Assembly (NCBI GenBank): GCA_900550965.1
Contig: URUC01000032.1
Span: 1 to 20,014 of the forward strand
Reading direction: 5' to 3'
Origin: an uncultured Collinsella sp.
Lineage (GTDB): Bacteria > Actinomycetota > Coriobacteriia > Coriobacteriales > Coriobacteriaceae
Length of the DNA stretch: 20,014 nucleotides
Positions 12,526 through 20,014 of this stretch are shown here, one piece after another (the first letter of the stretch is position 1; each line of letters starts with the position of its first letter). The notes beneath the pieces are model-generated. The model was given only the letters and a program-made list of their open reading frames with translations, was not told the DNA's origin and made no database searches. Made by a program: the position numbers and the translations under genes.

Positions 12526-14049
12526 ATGCCGTGCACAACGATTTTGGTTGGTAAGAACGCGAGCTACGACGGGTCGACGTTGGTCGCCCGCAACGAGGAT
12601 TCGTCCAACGGGGTGTTTGAGCCCAAGCGTATGCGTGTGGTGCATCCCGACGAGCAGCCGCGCGTCTATACGAGCGTCCTGAGTCACCTGACCGTTGAAC
12701 TGCCCGATAACCCCATGCGCTACACGAGCGTCCCCGATGTTGTCCCGGGCCACGGCATCTGGGCCGAGGCCGGTTTCAACGAGCTCAATGTGGGCATGTC
12801 CGCAACCGAGACGCTCACCACCAACGAGCGCGTTCGCGGCGCCGACCCGCTCGTCGACTACGTGCCCGCCAAGGGCAACGAGGACGAGGACGGCTATGTT
12901 CCGGCGCAGCCCGGCGGTCTGGGCGAGGAGGACATGGTGACCCTGGTGCTGCCATATGCCAAATCCGCCCGCGACGGCGTACGCATTCTGGGTGACCTGC
13001 TCGAGCGTTATGGCACCTACGAGAACAACGGCATCGCCTTTAGCGACGTGGACGAGATCTGGTGGCTCGAGACCATCGGCGGTCACCACTGGATCGCCAA
13101 GCGCGTGCCTGACGACGCCTATGTGACCATGCCCAACCAGCTGGGTATCGACAGCTTTGACCTGGATGACGCCGAGGGCGCCCAGGCCGATCACATGTGC
13201 TCCGCCGACCTGCGCGCTTGGATGGCCGAGTGGCATCTGGACCTGACGCTGGGCGTCGAGGGCGACGGTCCGGCCGCGGTCTTCAACCCGCGCGAGGCCT
13301 TTGGCTCGCACAGCGACAGCGACCACGTCTACAACACGCCGCGCGCCTGGTATATGCAGCGCTGCCTTAACCCCAGCGATGTGTGGGACGGTCCCGAGGC
13401 CGACTACACGCCCGAGAGCGACGATATTCCCTGGAGCCGCGTGCCCGAGCGCAAGGTGACCATCGAGGACATCAAGTACGTACTCTCGAGCCACTACCAG
13501 GGCACGGAGTACGACTGCTACGGCAGCAAGGGCACGCCCGCCACGCGTGGCGCCTATCGCCCCATCGGCATCAACCGCAACAGCCAGCTCGCTGTGCTGC
13601 AGCTGCGCCCCTATGCGCATCCGGCCTACCGCGCCGTGCAGTGGATGGCCTTTGGCTCCAACTCGTTTAACGCGCTGGTTCCGCTGTACGCCAACGTCGA
13701 GACCATGCCCGAGTACTTTGCCGACACGCAGGCTCGCGTGACGTCCGAAAACTTCTACTGGGCCAACCGCCTGATCGGCGCGCTGGCCGACGTCCGCTTC
13801 CATGAGTGCGGCCGCGCAGTCGAGGATTATCAGGAGAAGGTCGGCGGCATGGGCCACAAGCAGATTCATGACGTCGACGCTGCCGTAGCCGTTCTGCCCG
13901 AGGCCGAGGTGCCTGCCGAGCTTGCACGCGCCAACGAGGAGTTTGCCGAGCTCGTGCGCGTGGAGACCGATGCCCTGTTGGGCAAGGTGCTCTACACCAC
14001 GAGCTGCGCCATGAAGAACTCTTTCGCGATGAACGACAACGTGAGATAG
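12526..14049 (+). CDS. pepD: C69-family dipeptidase
   Basis: 507 residues, normal for the PepD/C69 Ntn-hydrolase family, which cleaves dipeptides. The start is the ATG at 12526, since AGGAGG lies 6 bases before it but directly touches the ATG at 12520. The protein opens MPCTTILVGKNASYDGSTLV followed by ARNED, where the Cys near position 3 is the nucleophile freed by N-terminal processing and NED is conserved. Further family blocks are GIWAEAGFNELNVGMSATET, ENNGIAFSDVDEIWWLETIG, HHWIAKRVPDDAYVTMPNQL and YRPIGINRNSQLAVLQLRP. No export signal, so probably cytosolic. It stands alone between the AT-rich element and the next operon. Confidence 0.93.
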   Translation: MPCTTILVGKNASYDGSTLVARNEDSSNGVFEPKRMRVVHPDEQPRVYTSVLSHLTVELPDNPMRYTSVPDVVPGHGIWAEAGFNELNVGMSATETLTTNERVRGADPLVDYVPAKGNEDEDGYVPAQPGGLGEEDMVTLVLPYAKSARDGVRILGDLLERYGTYENNGIAFSDVDEIWWLETIGGHHWIAKRVPDDAYVTMPNQLGIDSFDLDDAEGAQADHMCSADLRAWMAEWHLDLTLGVEGDGPAAVFNPREAFGSHSDSDHVYNTPRAWYMQRCLNPSDVWDGPEADYTPESDDIPWSRVPERKVTIEDIKYVLSSHYQGTEYDCYGSKGTPATRGAYRPIGINRNSQLAVLQLRPYAHPAYRAVQWMAFGSNSFNALVPLYANVETMPEYFADTQARVTSENFYWANRLIGALADVRFHECGRAVEDYQEKVGGMGHKQIHDVDAAVAVLPEAEVPAELARANEEFAELVRVETDALLGKVLYTTSCAMKNSFAMNDNVR

Positions 14050-14083
14050 GGATTTCCCGTCGATCGAATAGCGCTTAAACGCT

Positions 14084-14113
14084 TTGTCGCTTTCACTCAA
14101 TCTTGGGTACAAG
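14084..14113 (+). promoter_or_regulatory. Candidate promoter of phasin-like/ubiB operon
   Basis: TTGTCG (14084-14089) and TACAAG (14108-14113) with an 18-base spacer, 36 bases before the ATG at 14149. Confidence 0.4.
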
Positions 14114-14148
14114 AACGCCAATGCAGTTGTTTGTGATTGGAGACAACC

Positions 14149-14565
14149 ATGGTTATGAAACTCGATCAGCTTGTTAACGGCGCCATCAACGTGGGCTTCG
14201 GCGCCGCCGCCGTTGCCGTCGAGGGCAGCAAGAAGGTTCTCGACGACCTTAACACCAAGGGCGAGCAGGTGCGCAAGGACGCAGGCGCCCCCGGTATCGC
14301 CCGCAGTGTGTCCGACATGTTCGAACAGGCCGGCGGTACCATCTCCGATCTGACCGAGCGCTTGGGCATGCAGGGCGAGACCGCGGCCCAGCGCGTGCTC
14401 GACGAGCTCATTCTGGCTCGCGTCCGCGTCATGACAGCCCCCGAGCGCACGGCCTTCCTGGCCCATGTGCGCGACATCGTCGATTCGGTCGAGGACAACG
14501 TGACCTCGGTGCCCGTCGAGTCCGTTGAGCCCGACGATGCGAAGGATACCGAAGAGGCCGAGTAG
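14149..14565 (+). CDS. Phasin-like helical protein, ubiB partner
   Basis: 138 residues: MVMKLDQLVNGAINVGFGAA, then helices rich in Ala, Glu, Lys (VEGSKKVLDDLNTKGEQVRK, ARSVSDMFEQAGGTISDLTE, ETAAQRVLDELILARVRVMT) and a very acidic tail (VEPDDAKDTEEAE). The central region, TAPERTAFLAHVRDIVDSVE, resembles the phasin / polyhydroxyalkanoate granule-associated family of amphipathic helices. No signal or membrane segment. The ATG follows GGAG at about 8 bases; a TTG 12 bases earlier is less likely. ubiB starts 8 bases after its stop, so it may be an accessory subunit or regulator of the UbiB kinase. The family assignment is tentative; no PHA synthesis genes are nearby. Confidence 0.75.
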   Translation: MVMKLDQLVNGAINVGFGAAAVAVEGSKKVLDDLNTKGEQVRKDAGAPGIARSVSDMFEQAGGTISDLTERLGMQGETAAQRVLDELILARVRVMTAPERTAFLAHVRDIVDSVEDNVTSVPVESVEPDDAKDTEEAE

Positions 14566-14573
14566 CAGCGCAG

Positions 14574-16337
14574 ATGGCAGATTCCACCACCGATTACAAC
14601 AATCTAGATCCCTTGGGTGACGAGGCAGCGGTTGTCGATGAGGTCGACGCCGCCGTCTCGGGCGCTCGCAAGAAGCCGCGCGCTGTCGATATGGTGCCAG
14701 AGGAGCCCGACGCGATGGCGCCGGACGAGGAATACCAGCTCACGCCGGCGGGTCGTCGCGAACGCATCGGGCAGATTGTTCGCCTGGTCAAAAAGTACCG
14801 TGTGTGGGATAACCTCACGCCGGTTCGTTTGCGCCGCCTGCTCGAGGAACTCGGCCCCATGTTCGTCAAGATGGGGCAGATTCTGGCCAACCGGTCCGAG
14901 ATTCTGCCGCAACGCTTTTGCGACGAGCTGCGTCGTCTGCGCTCCGACGTGGAGCCGGTGCCGTACGAGGTCGTACTCAGTTGTCTGGAAGAAGAATACG
15001 GCCTGCGCCTGGGGGAGATGTTCGATGCGATCGACCCCAATCCGCTTGGTAGCGCATCGCTCGCGCAGGTGCACCGCGCTCGTCTGGTGACGGGCGAGGA
15101 CGTGGCCGTCAAGGTGCAGCGCCCCGGTGCGCAGCAGGTTATGGCACAGGACATCGATATCATCCGCTCGGTGGTGCGTATCGTTTCCAAGTTCGTCAAC
15201 ACCGATCAATTTGTTGACCTGCACGGCGTAGTCGAGGAGTTGTGGACCTCGTTTCGCGAGGAGACCAACTTTTTGGCCGAGGCCAAAAACCTCAACGACT
15301 TCTACGAGTTCCACAAGAGCGTTCATGGCGTGACGTGCCCTAAATCCTATCTGGACCTGTGCACCGAGCACGTGGTGGTTATGGACTACGTCGACGGCAT
15401 TTCGATCGCCGATCCTGAACGCTTGGTGGCCGAGGGCTATGACTTGGAAAAGATCGGTGCCGCAATCGTCGAGGATTACTCGACGCAGGTGCTCGATGAC
15501 GGCTTTTTCCATGCCGACCCGCATGCGGGAAACATTATTCTCAAGGACGGCATCGTTTACTTTATCGACTTGGGCATGGTCGGACGCATGTCGAGTCACG
15601 ATCGCGGTATCGTCAAGGACATGATTTTCGCCGTGGCCGAGGGTGACGTGCCCAAGCTCAAGGATTCGCTCATGCGCTTCGCCGTGACGCGTGGCGACTC
15701 GGCTGAGCTCGATCATTCGGCCTTTTTGTCCGATTTGGACTTTATCGTGGCTGACTTTGCGGGCCTTGACCTGAAAGATCTGGATATCGGCGAGTTTTTG
15801 ACCTCGCTGTTAAACCTGGCGCGCAAAAACGACGTTGAGCTGCCGAGCGTGGTAACGATGTTCGCCCGCGGCATGGTGACGCTCGAGGGCCTGTTGACCG
15901 AGTACATGCCCAACGTCAACATGATCCAGATCATTCAGACGCATATCAAAAACGAAAAAAGCACTTATGCGCGCGTGCGCGACATGGGACGCGATCTTGC
16001 CGCGAGCAGCTATCGCGCGGCAAAAGGCTCGCTCGAGGCGGCCGAGTATCTTGGCCTGGCTTCGCGCATGCTCACGCGCGGCCAGCTTAAGGTGAACACG
16101 CAGATCATGAGCAGCGATAAGGCGCTGCGACAGCTGGGCGGAATTATCGACCGTATGTCGATGGCAATTGTGATTGCTGGCCTGTTTATCGGTTCGTCGG
16201 TGGTGTACTACGCGCGCATCGAGCCGGTTGTGTTTGGTATCCCAGTCATTGGCTTTATGGGCTACGTGAGCGCGCTGGTGCTGGCGCTTATGCTGGGCCG
16301 CAATATCTGGCTCAACAGTCACGGCGGCAAGCACTAG
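14574..16337 (+). CDS. ubiB: UbiB/AarF (ABC1/COQ8) atypical kinase-like protein
   Basis: 587 residues with the full ABC1 domain: the KxGQ motif in FVKMGQILANRSEILP (about 99-102), the Ala-rich nucleotide loop GSASLAQVHRA (about 159-169), VAVK with Lys180, EETNFLAEAKNL (about 229-240), the catalytic loop HADPHAGN (313-320) and the metal site YFIDLGMVG (Asp332). Two hydrophobic C-terminal segments (MSMAIVIAGLFIGSSVVYYA and PVIGFMGYVSALVLALML) anchor it to the membrane. UbiB proteins are ATPases that support isoprenoid-quinone or lipid metabolism. There are no quinone genes in view, so the substrate is unknown here. It is translationally close to the phasin-like gene (8-base gap, weak own ribosome binding site) and followed by a terminator. 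Confidence 0.95.
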   Translation: MADSTTDYNNLDPLGDEAAVVDEVDAAVSGARKKPRAVDMVPEEPDAMAPDEEYQLTPAGRRERIGQIVRLVKKYRVWDNLTPVRLRRLLEELGPMFVKMGQILANRSEILPQRFCDELRRLRSDVEPVPYEVVLSCLEEEYGLRLGEMFDAIDPNPLGSASLAQVHRARLVTGEDVAVKVQRPGAQQVMAQDIDIIRSVVRIVSKFVNTDQFVDLHGVVEELWTSFREETNFLAEAKNLNDFYEFHKSVHGVTCPKSYLDLCTEHVVVMDYVDGISIADPERLVAEGYDLEKIGAAIVEDYSTQVLDDGFFHADPHAGNIILKDGIVYFIDLGMVGRMSSHDRGIVKDMIFAVAEGDVPKLKDSLMRFAVTRGDSAELDHSAFLSDLDFIVADFAGLDLKDLDIGEFLTSLLNLARKNDVELPSVVTMFARGMVTLEGLLTEYMPNVNMIQIIQTHIKNEKSTYARVRDMGRDLAASSYRAAKGSLEAAEYLGLASRMLTRGQLKVNTQIMSSDKALRQLGGIIDRMSMAIVIAGLFIGSSVVYYARIEPVVFGIPVIGFMGYVSALVLALMLGRNIWLNSHGGKH

Positions 16338-16390
16338 AGGCCGCGACCGTCACCGCATTTTCCTATCGCAAACAATAGCTTTTACCTTGG

Positions 16391-16416
16391 GCTTCGCCTG
16401 CGTGCGAGGCTCTTTT
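16391..16416 (+). terminator. Terminator after ubiB
   Basis: Stem GCTTCGC (16391-16397) with GCGAGGC (16404-16410), one G-U pair, loop CTGCGT, then TCTTTT. Lies 54 bases after the ubiB stop. Confidence 0.6.
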
Positions 16417-16443
16417 GCGTGATACCATTTTGACGGTAATAAT
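16415..16443 (+). promoter_or_regulatory. Candidate promoter of the riboswitch transcript
   Basis: TTGCGT (16415-16420) and AATAAT (16438-16443) with a 17-base spacer. A start site near 16450 would fall just before the riboswitch. Confidence 0.5.
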
Positions 16444-16453
16444 CGATGGCCTA

Positions 16454-16625
16454 GATGGTGGTGCGGAGACGCATGAATGCGCGGTTTACCTGCGCGTTTG
16501 GGAGAATTGGGGTGCAAGTCCCCGGCTGTACCAGTAACCGTAATTCCTCTTGGCTCGGGATGTTCGCGTCGCAGATCGGACGACGTGCCCGAGTCGTTAA
16601 GGTTAAGTCGGATCGCTTCCCATCT
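16454..16625 (+). promoter_or_regulatory. Cobalamin (B12) riboswitch
   Basis: The conserved core is clear: TTGGGAGAATTGGGGTGCAA (16498-16517) leading to GTCCCC, then GGCTGTACCAGTAACCGTAA (16523-16542), a variable stem built on GGCTCGGG/CCCGAGTC, and AAGTCGGATCGC (16605-16616) as the 3' junction. GATGG (16454-16458) and CCATC (16620-16624) can form P1. Cobalamin riboswitches normally switch expression off when B12 is abundant. No T tract follows, and the closing strand CTTCCC (16616-16621) can alternatively pair with GGGAAG (16672-16677) next to the ribosome binding site, so control at translation is likely. A hairpin GCGGC-GTAT-GCCGC lies between. Confidence 0.87.
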
Positions 16626-16687
16626 TGCATGCGGCTGCGGCGTATGCCGCCGGTGTGCATAGGGCTCTGGAGGGAAGGGGGACCCCG

Positions 16688-19600
16688 ATGGGGGAACTCG
16701 AGCGCAACATGCGCGATGACGTGGGGCAGCCTCAAGGCAACGCTCCAAGTACAGACAATGGGAGACAAATGGATATGTTTGTGGACGAGCGTCAGCGCGT
16801 CTCGCATCGCCGTGGCGCAATTGCGCGCGGCGTAGCCAAGCGCGGCCTGGTGGCATTCCTGGCCTTCGCGATGGCCTTTGGCACCACGCCGGCTCAGCTG
16901 TGGGCCGAGGGCGCCGAGGGCATTGCCGAGGCTGTGGCTCAGGCTGCGACGCCGAGTGAGGGCGCGGGGGCCGCGGGCGGTACTGCCGACCAGGGCAAGG
17001 CCGAGGTTTCGGATTCCGAGGGCGCGCCTGCAGCTAGTGCCGCCACTACAGAGGCGGCAACTGGCGACGAAGGCTCGGCGACGGGGGAGAGCCCTGCCAC
17101 GAGCGTGCAGTCTTCGACGGCATCCGCTGGCCAAGCAGGATCTGCCGCCGCGACTGCCGTCCAGACAGAGAACCCGACAGAAACCGGCGATGTCGCCAAG
17201 AAGCAAGTCGAGGTCTCGTTCTCGATTGTCGGCACCGATGCCGACGGCAAGGCTCAGACCTGGGTGGCACCTACGCAACTCAAGCTCGACGAGGGCGCGA
17301 CGGCTGCGGACGCCTTCGTTAAGCTGCAGCAGAAGACGGGCTTCAAGGCGGACTACGATGCAAACACGGCATACGGGTTCTACCTCAAGAGCATTACGTC
17401 CCCGACGGATAGCCGCACGCTTGCCTACGACGCGACAACTGGTGCCTTCTGGCAGCTCTTTGTTGATGGCGCGTCTTCCTCGGTTGGCGCGAGCAGCGTC
17501 AAGCTCACCCAGGGGCAGAAGATTGAGTTTGCCTATACGGCTGGTAGCTCGTCCCCTGTCGTTAAGGACCAGCTTGCTGCGAATGTGACCGTCATTGGTC
17601 GCGATGCCCAGGGCAAGACTCAGACTTGGGTCGATAACGCGCAGTATGTGGTGACGTCCGGCTCGAGCGCACTTGACCTTACGAAGGTCGCGCTCGAGGC
17701 GAATGACATCAACGCCGTTGCTGCGGGCTCCTTCATTCTGAGCCTTAAGTACAACGGCGTTGAGCTGGGTACGCCGCTCGATTATTCGACCCATTGGCAG
17801 CTGTTCATTAACGGCAAGTCGAGCGACTACACGGCAGACAATGTCACCATTCATGCTGGCGATACCGTTACGTGGTTCTACGGTGGCTGGGGCGACCAGT
17901 TGCCGTCCGATTCCGTCCATGCTTCCGTTCAGGTCCTCGGTAAGGACAAGGACGGCAAGCAGCAGGTTTGGGCTTCGACGGGCCAGACGAGTCTCAAGGC
18001 GGGTTCTACTGCCAAGGATCTCCTTGAGCAGACCGGCCTTACTCTCGATGCTGGCGAATCGTCTTGGGGCTGGTTCCTCAACGGCATTACTTCGCCGTTC
18101 GATGGTAAGTCCTATGGCTGGGATGCTGCGACCAATAGCTATTGGCGCTTCTACGTAAATGGCAAGTTCGCCGACGTTGGCGCCGGTGCCTACAAGCTCC
18201 AGGAGGGTGACGCCGTCACCTTTATGTATGGTGCTGACGCCGATGCCCTCCCCGGTCAGGTTCTTGGGTCCGTCGATGTTATCGGTCCCGATGTCAACGG
18301 CAACAATACTCGCTGGGGCTCGGCAAGCAATGTTTCCCTGCCCGAAGGCTCTACGGCCCAGGACCTTATTGAGACGGTTCTGAAGGCGAAGGGCGTTACG
18401 TACAACGGCTCCCAGAGTGGTGAGTACTGGTTCCTGAATTCCATTACTTCGCCGTTCGATCACAAGCCGTATGGCTGGGATGGTGCGACCAAGAAATATT
18501 GGCGTCTGTTTATCAACGGAGAGCCCTCATCTCTCTGCGCCAACCAGGTCACGCTCAAGAGCGGCGACAAGGCTACGTTTGCCTACACCACCGATAAATC
18601 GCCCATGCCCGATCCCGACAAGATTGTCGTGGACCCGAGTGCAACGACTCCTGATTGGGATGCCGAGTGGGCCGGCTACGGCAACGGTGGCAACGGTTCG
18701 ACCGTAACGGATGCCAAGACACCTGCGCAGGCCGCCGGTCTTAAGTGGGCCTTCGATTGGAAGGCCGAGTCTGGTCAGCAGTATGCCAACTGCAGCGAAC
18801 CTGTCATCGCTAACGGCTTTGTGTACATCGCGACCGAGAACGAGCTCATTAAGATCGATTCGTCCACGGGCAAAAAGGTTGCCTCTGCGCCGCTTGCCTC
18901 CAAGGTGAGCTATACCTCTCGTCCGATCTATACCAACGGCCTTATCATCGTTCCGCTCAACGGCGGTGCGGTCCAGGCGATTACTGCAGACAAGCTGATC
19001 TGCAAGTGGCTGACGCCTGGTTTGACGGACTTGACGCAGAGCTCCTGCACCGTCGTTTCGGACGGCGAGTATGTCTATGTTGGTACGGTCGATATTTCGT
19101 ATGACGAGAACTACAACGCGACCTACGGCAACGGCTCCCTGAAGCGTATCAAGATTGCCCCGGGCGAAGTCTCTTGGCAGAACATCGACCCTGCCGAGGG
19201 CTATTACTGGACTGGTGCGGCTTTGACGGATAAGTATGCCATCGTTCCTACGAGCGCGGGCACGCTTAAGTGCATTGATAAGACGACGGGCGATGTCGTT
19301 TCGACTATGAAGCTCGGTGCTCTCGCGAACGCCGACTGTGTCGCCGATCCGTCCAATGGTTCGACCTTCTATCAGATGACGCACGATGGAAAGCTCCATG
19401 TGATTTCGCTTTCGGCGAAGGGCGTACTAAGCGAGCAGAAGACGGTCGACCTGGGTCTTACTAATAACATGAGCGCACCGGCGGTGGCTGGCGAAAACTT
19501 GATTGTCGGCGGACAGACGGCTACTGGCTCTGCTCTGGTTCTCTATAACCTGAAGACGGGTAAGACCACGATGGTCGCTGCTGCCGACGGCAAGGCGCTG

Positions 19601-20014
19601 CCGGCTGGCCTCAACGGTATTGCTGCTACTCCGCTGGTGAGTGTTCAGGGCGGCAAGACCTATGTGTACTTCACCGTTAACAGCGCGGATAGCAAGGATT
19701 ACGTCAGCTACTCTGCTGGTGGTGGCGTGTATCGCTATACGCTCGGCGACGCAGAGGCGACGCAGATTTATGATGCGGCTGGCCATTACCAATACTGTGA
19801 CTCTCCGGTCATTGCCGATGCTTCTGGCAACCTCTACTACATCAATGATTCGGGCACGCTGTTCAAGCTCGGGGCTGTTGAGTCTTGGACGGTTGCCTTT
19901 AATTCCAACGGCGGGTCTGCTTGCGACACTAAGTTTGTGGCTACGGCCGACGGCAAGCTGGTCAAGCCGGCCGATCCGACGCGCGATGGCTACACTTTCG
20001 GCGGTTGGTTCACC
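16688..20014 (+). CDS. Riboswitch-controlled exported protein with four DUF4430 domains, beta-propeller and InlB-type repeat (3' end outside window)
   Basis: Open through the right edge (1,109 codons). The ATG at 16688 has AAGGGGG/GGAGGG upstream; an in-frame ATG at 16769 (GGGAG) would shorten the N-terminus by 27 residues. The signal segment is RGLVAFLAFAMAFGTTPAQL, cut near LWA (about 73). A disordered Ala/Thr/Glu linker (74-170) leads to four DUF4430-type repeats at about 172-286, 297-400, 411-519 and 525-638, each with (F/Y)WxxF(I/V/Y)(N/D)G-like and GD.V.(F/W).Y-like blocks; copies 3 and 4 share WFLN(G/S)ITSPFD. Residues 686-1061 form a PQQ-type beta-propeller (PVIANGFVYIATENELIKID, PVIADASGNLYYIND). 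An InlB/Listeria-Bacteroides repeat starts at about 1066 (FNSNGGSACD, RDGYTFGGWFT). DUF4430 resembles the C-terminal domain of transcobalamin; with the B12 riboswitch this implies corrinoid capture at the surface. Confidence 0.88.
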   Translation, partial: MGELERNMRDDVGQPQGNAPSTDNGRQMDMFVDERQRVSHRRGAIARGVAKRGLVAFLAFAMAFGTTPAQLWAEGAEGIAEAVAQAATPSEGAGAAGGTADQGKAEVSDSEGAPAASAATTEAATGDEGSATGESPATSVQSSTASAGQAGSAAATAVQTENPTETGDVAKKQVEVSFSIVGTDADGKAQTWVAPTQLKLDEGATAADAFVKLQQKTGFKADYDANTAYGFYLKSITSPTDSRTLAYDATTGAFWQLFVDGASSSVGASSVKLTQGQKIEFAYTAGSSSPVVKDQLAANVTVIGRDAQGKTQTWVDNAQYVVTSGSSALDLTKVALEANDINAVAAGSFILSLKYNGVELGTPLDYSTHWQLFINGKSSDYTADNVTIHAGDTVTWFYGGWGDQLPSDSVHASVQVLGKDKDGKQQVWASTGQTSLKAGSTAKDLLEQTGLTLDAGESSWGWFLNGITSPFDGKSYGWDAATNSYWRFYVNGKFADVGAGAYKLQEGDAVTFMYGADADALPGQVLGSVDVIGPDVNGNNTRWGSASNVSLPEGSTAQDLIETVLKAKGVTYNGSQSGEYWFLNSITSPFDHKPYGWDGATKKYWRLFINGEPSSLCANQVTLKSGDKATFAYTTDKSPMPDPDKIVVDPSATTPDWDAEWAGYGNGGNGSTVTDAKTPAQAAGLKWAFDWKAESGQQYANCSEPVIANGFVYIATENELIKIDSSTGKKVASAPLASKVSYTSRPIYTNGLIIVPLNGGAVQAITADKLICKWLTPGLTDLTQSSCTVVSDGEYVYVGTVDISYDENYNATYGNGSLKRIKIAPGEVSWQNIDPAEGYYWTGAALTDKYAIVPTSAGTLKCIDKTTGDVVSTMKLGALANADCVADPSNGSTFYQMTHDGKLHVISLSAKGVLSEQKTVDLGLTNNMSAPAVAGENLIVGGQTATGSALVLYNLKTGKTTMVAAADGKALPAGLNGIAATPLVSVQGGKTYVYFTVNSADSKDYVSYSAGGGVYRYTLGDAEATQIYDAAGHYQYCDSPVIADASGNLYYINDSGTLFKLGAVESWTVAFNSNGGSACDTKFVATADGKLVKPADPTRDGYTFGGWFT

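Noticed and set aside
12511..14466. 651-codon minus-strand open frame opposite the dipeptidase and phasin-like genes
   Set aside because: Mirror frame of GC-rich coding DNA; low-complexity Val/Ala/Gly/His content, no domain, and the plus strand encodes clear C69 motifs.
14604..15716. 370-codon minus-strand frame over ubiB
   Set aside because: Antisense shadow; all UbiB motifs are on the plus strand.
16451..18463. 670-codon minus-strand open frame
   Set aside because: Antisense to the riboswitch and DUF4430 gene; Arg/Leu-rich with no recognisable domain.

Overview
The window looks like chromosomal DNA of a gut Coriobacteriia member, most likely Collinsella or a close relative. This is inferred, not searched. 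The reasons are high GC with strong GGAGG ribosome binding sites, a Tat-exported phospholipase-like protein ending in an actinobacterial LAxTG sorting signal, an FchA-FolD folate pair, and a cobalamin-riboswitch-controlled surface protein with DUF4430, propeller and InlB-type repeats.

Left third (about 1-5,900) is an accessory, defence-flavoured block. A type I restriction-modification methylase (hsdM, minus strand, cut by the left edge) lies behind a promoter set among three 14-bp palindromes. It is followed by a small PH-like protein gene, two degenerate type I-E-like CRISPR repeats exactly 61 bp apart with no cas genes, an orphan HicB-type antitoxin, and about 740 bp of mostly broken sequence. 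Then come an ADP-ribosylglycohydrolase with a small partner, a DUF1016/YhcG PD-(D/E)XK nuclease, and a second copy of the small PH-like gene, so two paralogues bracket the block.

The middle (about 6,000-10,400, minus strand) encodes exported products: a PI-PLC X-domain protein and two tandemly duplicated lipoproteins, each with its own terminator. The lipoprotein upstream regions share an identical 18-bp near-palindrome.

From 10,600 onward the plus strand carries housekeeping genes. fchA and folD are 2 bp apart. This FolD lacks the lysine and glutamine needed for cyclohydrolase activity, so FchA probably supplies that step. A roughly 240-bp AT-rich element with 35-36-bp terminal inverted repeats follows; each repeat opens a tiny convergent ORF starting MPNMSTV. 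Next are a C69 dipeptidase, a phasin-like helical protein and a UbiB/AarF kinase-like protein (the last two an operon).

The right end is the most suggestive part. A promoter, a cobalamin riboswitch and a very large exported protein stand in that order. The protein has four DUF4430 (transcobalamin C-terminal-like) domains, a PQQ-type beta-propeller and the start of an InlB-type repeat. Together they suggest a B12-repressed surface system for capturing corrinoids; the downstream genes lie outside the window. No tRNA, rRNA or complete insertion sequence was seen.
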